Source: Nitrospirota bacterium
Lineage (GTDB): Bacteria > Nitrospirota > Nitrospiria > JACQBZ01
NCBI GenBank assembly: GCA_016198945.1
Contig: JACQHO010000125.1
Coordinates: 1-5,387 of the forward strand
Direction: 5' to 3'
Length of the DNA stretch: 5,387 nucleotides
How positions within the stretch are numbered: the stretch's first letter is position 1; the number at the start of each line of letters is the position of its first letter. The position numbers and the translations under genes were made by a program. The notes beneath the pieces were generated by a model that was not told the DNA's origin, did no database searches, and worked only from the letters and a program-made list of their open reading frames with translations. Shown in pieces: positions 1-5,046 of this stretch.

Positions 1-2325
1 AACAGTGCCGCTGGGGTAGATCTCCTGGCAGTCCGCCCCACAGTTTATCCCGTTCGAACTGCTGCTCACAGAACCTGTACCGTCGCCTGTCCTGTTGACT
101 GAAAGAGTAAAGGTCGGGATCACCGTGAAGGGCAGGCTGTTGGAACTCCCGCCGCCGGGCGCCGGATTGATGACGGTGATCGGAACGACGACGGCCGTTG
201 CTACGGCCGCGGCCGGTATGTTCACCTGAAGCTGTGTGTTGCCGATGAAGACCGGGGTCAGGACGGTACTGCCGAAGTTGACGGAGGATGACGGAATAAA
301 GTTGCCGCCGTTCAGCGTCACCGTAACGGCGCCGCTTCCGGCGACAACCGATCCCGGTGAGATGGATGTGAGGGATGGAATCGGATTTTCAACCGTGAAG
401 GACGCGCTGGCCGCGCCTCCGCGAGTGGTAACGGATAGCGTCCCGGCACCCACTGGCGCGTCGGACGGAACGCTTGTTTCAAGTTGCGTGGAGGTGGCCG
501 AGGTAACCGGCGATTCCACGCCATTAAACTTCACGACATTCAAAGTCGGGGCGGTCGGGTCAAAATGCTGACCGGCAATGGTTATATTCGTGCCGTCCGG
601 ACCATAATTCGGCGCGACGTTCGTGATCACCGGCGCGGCCACCGTTGTGAACCGGCTGGTAAACGGCACGAGCGGGTTCCCGGCCGTGTCCTGGATATCC
701 GAGGTAAGCGTCACCGTGTAGGTTGTGCCGGGCCGTAGGGGCGACCGGCCGTCCGCCCCTGCTTTTGGGACGATAAAGACCATCAGCCCCTGCTCGGTCG
801 GACTGATGATCGAATCAACCATCCCTCCGCCTGAGGCGGATCCGCTGAGCGTGACGCTGGAGGCATTCAATGTCCGGACATCCACCGGCTCGGAGAATCG
901 CACGCCGATGATTTGCGTGAGATCCACGTTGGTCGCGCCATCCGGCGGCGTGATCTCAACGACAGCGGGAGGGGCAATATCAACCGGCGGAGGACCATAC
1001 AACTCTGCGGCATCTAAAATTCCGCCTCCGTTTTCCCCGCCGACAATCAGCACCTCCCCGAAAGGGAGCAGGGTTGCGGCGTGGTTCGCCCTCGGTGCGA
1101 GCAGACCGGAGGCGGCGGCCAGAAAACGGCCGGTGCTTGGGTCAAATAGCTCCGCTGTAGCCGGATATTCTGCATCGTTCTGCCCGCCTAAAACTAAAAC
1201 CCGTCCATCCGGCATCAACGTGGCGGTATGGCCGCCCCGGGCCGCCGTCATGGCAGATGTCAGGGGCGTGAACTGTTCCAACGCCGGGTCGAACAGCTCC
1301 GCGGAGCCCAAGACCCCGAAATCATTTCTTCCTCCTGCGATCAAGACCCGCCCATCCGGCAGCATCGTCGCGGTGTGGTCCCATCGAGGCATAAACAGGC
1401 CCTTGGGCAAAACGGCAAAGCTGCCGGATCTTGGATCATACGACGGCTTGAACAAAATGACGCTTTGCGCATCGAACAATTCCGCCGATTCCATCACTCC
1501 GGTTGATCGGCCTCCGATAATCAGGACCCGTCCATCGAGCAGCGCGGTTGCCGTGTGGCCGGATCGAGGAAGCCGGACGGAACCCGAAACATCGACGAAA
1601 AGCCCGGTGGCCGGATCAAAAAGCTCGGTTCCGGTCAGCACGCTCCCGCCATTCTGACCGGCCATCAACAGATGCATCGCATCCGCCAGGACAGATCCGG
1701 CATGCCCCGACCGCGCGTCACCGAACACACCGGAGATCGGGATAAATGTCAATGTCCGTGGATCAAACCGCTCGGCCGTGTTCAGTTCCCCCGCATTATC
1801 GCGCCCTCCGGTAATCAGGGCTTCTCCATCGGCCTGAACCGTGGCCGTGTGGCCGGATCGGGATTGATTAAGGCGGCCCAGATTGATCACCCCCGAAATC
1901 GTCACCGTGATAAGACTGTCGGGCGCGCTGTTCAGGGTAACCGTAAGGGCGTTTGTGGTCGTGAGCGTGACGGTCCGATCAATCGAAGGAACATTCTGGT
2001 TGAAATCCGACTTATGAACGATTTCAACCCCGTTGATCGAGACCGTGCCGGAGGAAATGGCATCAGTCAATCGGCCCGTGCCGCTTGCCTGGCCGTTTTC
2101 GATATGGAGTATATAGGGTCCGATGACATAGGAGGGAACGGTAAAAGACCGGGTATAGACATTCGTCGCACCGGAGGTTCGGGCGAAGGATTCGGGACCG
2201 AAAACATTCCGGGCCTGCAAAGAAACATCCGCCCCGGCCCAGGCGGCTCCAAGGACGCCGATAATAAGAGCAACCGATAGGACAAGAAAGACCGTCTGTG
2301 GGGTGCGCCGTAACCTGAAGGACAT
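1..2325 (-). CDS. Secreted multidomain Kelch-propeller / Big_5 / TIG protein, 3' end missing
   Basis: Translating the minus strand from the ATG at 2325 gives 775 codons with no stop before the window edge, so the C-terminus is missing. Seen: a signal peptide with basic n-region, hydrophobic core about 11-27 and an AWA cleavage motif at 28-30. Next comes a beta module, about 33-147, of the kind fronting many secreted Ig/TIG proteins (FGPESFAR, INGVEIV, SDFNQNV). Six Kelch-type repeats follow at about 151-194, 204-243, 253-303, 313-352, 362-401 and 411-443, each with H(T/A)A, DGRVLI-GG and AELFDP signatures, so probably one six-bladed propeller. Then a Big_5 Ig-like domain (about 450-562), two TIG-like domains (about 564-647 and 649-737), and the start of an InlB-B-type repeat with Cys762 and Cys766. 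The start is fixed by an AAGGAA ribosome site six bases upstream. Likely exported and surface-attached or released, binding a carbohydrate, protein or surface. No catalytic residues are assigned, and the ligand is unknown. Confidence -1.
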   Translation of the reverse strand, partial: MSFRLRRTPQTVFLVLSVALIIGVLGAAWAGADVSLQARNVFGPESFARTSGATNVYTRSFTVPSYVIGPYILHIENGQASGTGRLTDAISSGTVSINGVEIVHKSDFNQNVPSIDRTVTLTTTNALTVTLNSAPDSLITVTISGVINLGRLNQSRSGHTATVQADGEALITGGRDNAGELNTAERFDPRTLTFIPISGVFGDARSGHAGSVLADAMHLLMAGQNGGSVLTGTELFDPATGLFVDVSGSVRLPRSGHTATALLDGRVLIIGGRSTGVMESAELFDAQSVILFKPSYDPRSGSFAVLPKGLFMPRWDHTATMLPDGRVLIAGGRNDFGVLGSAELFDPALEQFTPLTSAMTAARGGHTATLMPDGRVLVLGGQNDAEYPATAELFDPSTGRFLAAASGLLAPRANHAATLLPFGEVLIVGGENGGGILDAAELYGPPPVDIAPPAVVEITPPDGATNVDLTQIIGVRFSEPVDVRTLNASSVTLSGSASGGGMVDSIISPTEQGLMVFIVPKAGADGRSPLRPGTTYTVTLTSDIQDTAGNPLVPFTSRFTTVAAPVITNVAPNYGPDGTNITIAGQHFDPTAPTLNVVKFNGVESPVTSATSTQLETSVPSDAPVGAGTLSVTTRGGAASASFTVENPIPSLTSISPGSVVAGSGAVTVTLNGGNFIPSSSVNFGSTVLTPVFIGNTQLQVNIPAAAVATAVVVPITVINPAPGGGSSNSLPFTVIPTFTLSVNRTGDGTGSVSSSSNGINCGADCQEIYPSGTV
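735..762. repeat. REP-like 28-base palindrome inside the Kelch/Big_5 gene
   Basis: The arms are GTAGGGGCGACCGG (735-748) and CCGTCCGCCCCTGC (749-762). They pair end to end with one G-T wobble (736/761) and two mismatches (744/753, 745/752), the rest being Watson-Crick. On the coding strand it supplies codons 522-531, reading AGADGRSPLR, in the Big_5 domain just before the conserved PGTTYTV strand. Other Big_5 domains usually have a much shorter link there, so the palindrome reads as an in-frame insertion into a loop. Similar GGGGCGACCGG palindromes are, from memory, dispersed repeats in many environmental genomes. Copy number in this genome cannot be seen from one copy. Confidence -1.
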
Positions 2326-2331
2326 CGCGGG

Positions 2332-2337
2332 TTCCTT
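2332..2337 (-). promoter_or_regulatory. Ribosome binding site of the Kelch protein gene
   Basis: On the minus strand the bases read AAGGAA, six bases before the ATG at 2325. This Shine-Dalgarno match decides the start. The next ATG upstream (minus strand, near 2350) is in another frame and stops after a few codons. Confidence -1.
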
Positions 2338-2389
2338 ATTCAGGCGTTCATCGTCACAGTGCTTTTTTGAGTAGACCCAACGGGGATGA

Positions 2390-2417
2390 ATTATACAGAT
2401 TAAAAAAACATTGTCAA
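2390..2417 (-). promoter_or_regulatory. Sigma70-type promoter with consensus -35 and -10 boxes
   Basis: Read on the minus strand, TTGACA (2417-2412) and TATAAT (2395-2390) are separated by 16 bases, one less than the optimal 17. Both hexamers match the housekeeping sigma consensus at all six positions. The spacer contains a run of seven T, and a T-rich stretch also lies just upstream of the -35 box. Transcription would start near 2383, giving a leader of roughly 57 bases before the Kelch gene ATG. It implies that this gene is transcribed independently of the pilin operon. No operator-like repeat is apparent around the boxes. Confidence -1.
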
Positions 2418-2453
2418 GAAAAAACCGAGATCATACGAAATGAAAATGCCCTT

Positions 2454-2469
2454 GTTATTGATCAATAAC
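2454..2469. repeat. Perfect 16-base palindrome between the RAYT and Kelch genes
   Basis: The sequence GTTATTGATCAATAAC equals its own reverse complement. It overlaps the left copy of the direct repeat that flanks the transposase cassette. The equivalent stretch at the right end is not a perfect palindrome, differing at the two repeat mismatches. It could be part of the element end or a binding site for a dimeric regulator, about 37 bases upstream of the -35 box of the Kelch gene. Neither role can be decided from sequence alone. Confidence -1.
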
Positions 2470-2475
2470 TTCCGC
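2455..2475 (+). repeat. Left copy of 21-base direct repeat flanking the RAYT cassette
   Basis: This stretch matches 3212-3232 at 19 of 21 positions in the same orientation; the differences are at 2460 and 2467. Both copies end in ACTTCCGC and are followed within a few bases by a hairpin with a GGTG/CACC stem. The paired arrangement supports treating the two copies as element ends rather than a chance match. Confidence -1.
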
Positions 2476-2503
2476 CTCTGAAGGTGCCTGTCACCTTTTA
2501 GAG
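2476..2503. repeat. Left REP-like hairpin next to the RAYT gene
   Basis: The inner stem pairs AAGGTG (2481-2486) with CACCTT (2492-2497) around the loop CCTGT. It extends outward through a G-T wobble (2480/2498), a one-base bulge (2499) and CTCT/AGAG (2476-2479 with 2500-2503). No T-run follows on either strand, so it is a better candidate for a REP unit than for an intrinsic terminator. It lies 38 bases beyond the stop codon of the transposase gene. Confidence -1.
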
Positions 2504-2541
2504 CGCAACCCTTTGATTTATTGAATGGGCATGTTCATCTT

Positions 2542-3180
2542 TTAATAACCTTCCTTAAGGTGGGTCCGGAAGGCTTTTGATCCGAAGGCAAACGCGCCGG
2601 AGATTCGTTGGTTGCGTTTGTCTTGCTCAGCCTGGATCTGATTTTCAACAAAGTCACGGTATCGCTTTACACGCTCCTTAGGATAACGTCCCATGGCAAG
2701 ATAGACCGGGTGAAGCTTCAATAGCGGATCAATTTTTACACCGGCATAATGCTTATAACCGCTCCATGGGTAGTCCAAAGGGTTATTCACGATCATGGCA
2801 CGTACCGGATTACGGGCAATGTAGCGCATGCAAATCAGTGCATGATCATCTTGCTCGATGATTGTGGTATGATATCGGTCTTCCCAGAAATGTCCTCGAC
2901 GCTGATAGGTTCTGTTATACCACCTTGCATACTCGCCAAAAACCCACCGCACGGAACTGGACAGCGGGATATCCCCCCACTGGGAGAGTAACCAATGACT
3001 GTGGTTTGACATTAAGGTGTAATCGTACAGACAAATGCGATTAGCCTCGACCATCTCCTGCATCAAATTGAGAAGCGCCTGGTAGTCCTTAGGTTGATTA
3101 AAATTAAACTCGCGATTATTGCATCGAATGGTCAGGTGAAGAAGTAGTCCATCAACGCGGATTCGTTGCGGTCGTCCCAT
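2542..3180 (-). CDS. REP-associated tyrosine transposase (RAYT), Y1/HUH family
   Basis: The 212-residue protein has the layout of TnpA-REP proteins of the IS200/IS605-related Y1 family, which cut and join single-stranded DNA at REP hairpins through a 5'-phosphotyrosine. Visible motifs are an N-terminal beta strand (LLLHLTIRCNNR, 11-22), the metal-binding HxH pair at His60 and His62 within LMSNHSHWLL, GHFWEDRY at 96-103, the likely nucleophile Tyr120 in RYIARNPVRA, and YPWSGYKHY at 137-145. The C-terminal tail (GAFAFGSKAF, 195-204) also resembles this group. Length is normal and the frame is intact, so it may be active. The middle residue of the HUH motif is Ser61 where a bulky hydrophobic residue is usual. 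The ribosome site is weak (GGGA, about eight bases before ATG). It is in the same orientation as the pilins, so read-through from pilX could express it. Family assignment is strong; activity is inferred. Confidence -1.
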   Translation of the reverse strand: MGRPQRIRVDGLLLHLTIRCNNREFNFNQPKDYQALLNLMQEMVEANRICLYDYTLMSNHSHWLLSQWGDIPLSSSVRWVFGEYARWYNRTYQRRGHFWEDRYHTTIIEQDDHALICMRYIARNPVRAMIVNNPLDYPWSGYKHYAGVKIDPLLKLHPVYLAMGRYPKERVKRYRDFVENQIQAEQDKRNQRISGAFAFGSKAFRTHLKEGY

Positions 3181-3200
3181 AGGTTAATCCCATTGGATGA

Positions 3201-3256
3201 AAGCGGCCTCTTTATTTATCAATTACTTCCGCTTAGAAAGGTGACAGGCACCTTTC
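3201..3256. repeat. Right REP-like double hairpin next to the RAYT gene
   Basis: The main hairpin pairs GAAAGGTG (3236-3243) with CACCTTTC (3249-3256), eight perfect pairs around the loop ACAGG. A second possible stem, AAGCGG (3201-3206) with CCGCTT (3229-3234), lies directly beside it and encloses most of the direct repeat. The loop is the reverse complement of the left hairpin loop, so the two hairpins are in opposite orientation. The main hairpin starts nine bases past the pilX stop codon, so it could also protect or attenuate the 3' end of the pilin mRNA, but there is no following T-run. Confidence -1.
3212..3232 (+). repeat. Right copy of 21-base direct repeat flanking the RAYT cassette
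   Basis: This is the partner of 2455-2475, with mismatches at 3217 and 3224. It lies in the 84-base gap between the transposase start and the pilX stop, upstream of the transposase gene in its direction of transcription. Read on the minus strand it carries TTGATA, which could be a -35 box, but no good -10 box is found at the right distance. Confidence -1.
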
Positions 3257-3264
3257 ATCGCCTT

Positions 3265-3918
3265 TCATCTGAGATACCAGCTGCCTTTAAGAACGGCAAC
3301 GACCGGCAGACCCCGATAGTAGCCGGGTCCGATCTGAACCGCAGCGGTTGCTGTAGGAATGGGGATCGGGACTATTTCAATACTCACTGTCCGGCCGATT
3401 CCGTATCCGGTCGTGCCGGTCGCCTCCACGGTGCCGACAGCGCCGATGGTGGTGGGACCAAAAAGCTTAAGGCGGGTGATCGTCCCCAAACCGACGAACG
3501 CCTCGCCCAGTAATTCCGGACCATCCTGTTCGGATTCATACAGAAAGTCCGGCTCTTCAGACGTTCCGAGAAACTGACTTTGTCCGCTGTCGTTAAAATA
3601 AGACGGCGCGCCGTCGGAGTCGGTCATCCGCTTGGCCAGGAAACGCGCCCGCCCTTCCGCCGGCTCTCCCTGAGGAAAGATTCCAATGTCCGGAAAGGTT
3701 TGGGGTTCCTGAAACCACTGAAGCATCAAGGCCGCGCCGGACTCGGCGATATACCGGGCTTGAATTGAGGCTTTTTGATTGCCTGCAATGCCCAGCTCAT
3801 CCACCGACCATCGAAACGTTGCAAGCCCCAGCAGCGTGATCAGGAACAGCAGTCCCCCCGTTACGACCAAGGCCGTTCCGGCTTCATTCTTCAATCGTCG
3901 CATGATCCGCTCATCCAT
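3265..3918 (-). CDS. pilX: PilX-like minor pilin
   Basis: The 217-residue product fits the PilX/PilX_N type of minor pilin, a component of the pilus-tip priming complex in the inner membrane and then the fibre. The N-terminus is a short basic stretch, then Ala13-Gly14 before a long hydrophobic helix (about 15-35, TALVVTGGLLFLITLLGLAT), then the amphipathic segment with AGNQ and an AxYIAESGA region (about 45-63) typical of PilX_N. The residue at mature position 5 is Val, not Glu, as is known for GspK-type tip pilins. The C-terminal half is beta-rich and rather free of cysteine. The ATG at 3918 overlaps the end of pilW by eight bases. An alternative ATG at 3903 (Met6) lies seven bases after the pilW stop and would give a leader length more like that of its neighbours; the choice is open. 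The stop abuts the RAYT-side hairpin. Confidence -1.
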   Translation of the reverse strand: MDERIMRRLKNEAGTALVVTGGLLFLITLLGLATFRWSVDELGIAGNQKASIQARYIAESGAALMLQWFQEPQTFPDIGIFPQGEPAEGRARFLAKRMTDSDGAPSYFNDSGQSQFLGTSEEPDFLYESEQDGPELLGEAFVGLGTITRLKLFGPTTIGAVGTVEATGTTGYGIGRTVSIEIVPIPIPTATAAVQIGPGYYRGLPVVAVLKGSWYLR

Positions 3919-4663
3919 TTCTCAGATAGACCTCGGACTCCAGAATTCGAATTTTATTCGGCGCCCGGGCCGGGCGGGCGGTCAACTGAATCCGGATCCG
4001 GCGGATGTCGGTCAGGGTCGTCGCGACCTGTCCCTCCCGATCCAGATAGACCAAGTTCAGATCAAGCAATCCTTCCGCCACCGGATTGGCGCCTCCGTCC
4101 ACCGTCCGCGTCAGCTTGAAGGGTCCGGAGTCCATTGGCTCGAGGGCATATCGCACCTGCTTGATCACCTGGATGACGCTCCAAGCCGGAAAAGCGGCGC
4201 CCAACCCTTCCTTCAATTCCACCATGGCGGATGCGCCGTCCTTCACCAAGGAATGCCTCTCGCACCGATCCGCTCCACAGACTAAAACCGTTTTACCCTT
4301 GTCGAATTTATCCGCGTTGTTTACGTATTCAATCGTGAGCCGCGTCTGACCGGCCGCCGCGTCATATTTTAAACGCGCGACGGCCGCATCGAGATTCGCG
4401 AGGAATTCCACCTCCTGTCCTCCGGCTTTCAGGATTTTGGCTTCGCCCTCCGGCAGGCCGAATCCGAGCAGTGCCAGCTCACGACCCATAAAATCCAGGG
4501 CGGCCCGGGCCGACTGCTGCGCCTCGGCCGTGTCCTCCTGACGAACGGCCCATTGATTCTGAAGAACTAAGAACTTCATCCCGGAAGCGGCCACCATCGA
4601 GAAGACGAGCGTGGACACCATCAACTCGATCAGCGAGGCGCCGCGACCGTCCAGTCGTTTCAT
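3911..4663 (-). CDS. pilW: PilW-like minor pilin (type IV prepilin)
   Basis: The 250-residue protein begins with a class III prepilin signal: basic leader MKRLDGRG, cleavage expected after Gly8, and mature ASLIELMV with Glu13 at position +5, followed by the hydrophobic helix to about residue 35. After it comes the PilW-like amphipathic stretch (QQSARAALDFMGRELALLGFG, split around residues 49-69) and a long beta-rich domain ending in IRRIRIQLTARPA, a common PilW/GspJ C-terminal strand. Cys129 and Cys134 could form a small disulfide loop after export. The ATG at 4663 overlaps the pilV stop as ATGA, and a GAGGGG ribosome site stands eight bases upstream. A 35-residue upstream extension of the frame was not used because it would hide the prepilin leader. 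GspJ of a type II secretion system is the main alternative; the gene order favours the pilus. Confidence -1.
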   Translation of the reverse strand: MKRLDGRGASLIELMVSTLVFSMVAASGMKFLVLQNQWAVRQEDTAEAQQSARAALDFMGRELALLGFGLPEGEAKILKAGGQEVEFLANLDAAVARLKYDAAAGQTRLTIEYVNNADKFDKGKTVLVCGADRCERHSLVKDGASAMVELKEGLGAAFPAWSVIQVIKQVRYALEPMDSGPFKLTRTVDGGANPVAEGLLDLNLVYLDREGQVATTLTDIRRIRIQLTARPARAPNKIRILESEVYLRNG

Positions 4664-5046
4664 GGCACGGTCCCCTCGGATCGGACCGCCGCGAGTTTCA
4701 GCCGGTGGGGTCGGCCCGTCTTGTCCATCCATGCCACCGCAACATGAAGCGTCAAACAGTGCGCGCAAGGCATGCCGGGAAGAACCTCCCAGGTTCGGAC
4801 AAACCCTTCCAGATCCTCCTTGCCTTCGAGCTCCCCCCCGACCAGGGCCGAATAAGTCATTGAGAGTTTCTCCTCCATCTTGGCCTGAGCAAACCCCGCC
4901 GCGGCCGAGATCCGGCGGCCGGCATCCAGTCCCGTCTGCCCGGCTTGGGTCATGCCGATCCCGCCGATCATCCCGATGGCCAGGATGACCATGCAGACGA
5001 TCACCTCGATGAGCGAAGACCCGTCTTGTTTCCGCAAGCGCTTCAT
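4660..5046 (-). CDS. pilV: PilV-like minor pilin (type IV prepilin)
   Basis: The 128-residue product starts MKRLRKQDG, with cleavage expected after Gly9 and mature SSLIEVIV carrying Glu14 at +5, then a hydrophobic helix to about residue 32 and a helix with AQAKMEEKL (53-61), as in PilV/GspI proteins. The C-terminal part shows the family pattern of RTWEV (84-88) and a terminal strand pair around VAVAWMDKTGRPH. A CAHC motif (Cys94, Cys97) is visible. The start at 5046 forms an ATGA overlap with the stop of the upstream gene, and GGGAGG lies 11 bases before it. The same frame stays open far upstream without pilin features, so the earlier ATG at 5235 is rejected. The product would be processed by the PilD peptidase and placed in the tip complex with the other minor pilins. 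Confidence -1.
   Translation of the reverse strand: MKRLRKQDGSSLIEVIVCMVILAIGMIGGIGMTQAGQTGLDAGRRISAAAGFAQAKMEEKLSMTYSALVGGELEGKEDLEGFVRTWEVLPGMPCAHCLTLHVAVAWMDKTGRPHRLKLAAVRSEGTVP

Larger units (their letters stand above)
2455..3256 (-). mobile_element. RAYT cassette bounded by repeats and hairpins
   Basis: The region holds one transposase gene with a direct repeat plus hairpin at each side: 2455-2475 with 2476-2503, and 3212-3232 with 3236-3256. The hairpin cores are inverted copies, sharing 18 identical bases (AAGGTGCCTGTCACCTTT at 2481-2498, and its reverse complement at 3237-3254). The segment looks clearly richer in A and T than the pilin and Kelch genes on either side, which fits acquisition from elsewhere. 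RAYT genes are usually single-copy, domesticated genes that mobilise REP sequences rather than classical insertion sequences. Exact boundaries are therefore approximate, and no target-site duplication is claimed. Confidence -1.

Noticed and set aside
1201..1550. Recurring CCATCC-type DNA motifs at 150 to 180 base spacing, which could look like a repeat array
   Set aside because: They are the DGRVLI codons of successive Kelch blades, so they are explained by the protein repeat and not by a CRISPR or satellite array.
725..1657. Plus-strand open frame of 310 codons opposite the Kelch gene
   Set aside because: Its translation is low in complexity (many Pro, Ser, Arg) with no domain motif, whereas the minus strand in the same stretch encodes clear Kelch repeats.
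1555..2280. Plus-strand open frame of 241 codons
   Set aside because: It is antisense to the N-terminal module and first Kelch blades and has no recognisable family pattern.
2067..2285. Minus-strand 72-codon frame starting MSYRLLLL
   Set aside because: It lies wholly inside the Kelch gene in another frame; the signal-peptide frame starting at 2325 is far better supported.
3181..3230. Possible promoter for the transposase gene with TTGATA as -35
   Set aside because: No acceptable -10 hexamer lies 16 to 18 bases downstream on the minus strand, and the TTGATA is part of the flanking repeat.
3236..3256. Hairpin after pilX as a rho-independent terminator
   Set aside because: The stem is good, but no run of T follows in the direction of pilX transcription, and the same core recurs at the other side of the RAYT gene, which points to a REP unit.
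3779..4285. Plus-strand open frame of 168 codons
   Set aside because: It is opposite the pilW and pilX coding sequence and shows no protein-family features.
4664..4768. Upstream extension of the PilW frame to an ATG at 4768
   Set aside because: It would bury the prepilin peptidase site 35 residues inside the protein; the ATGA overlap start fits the operon.
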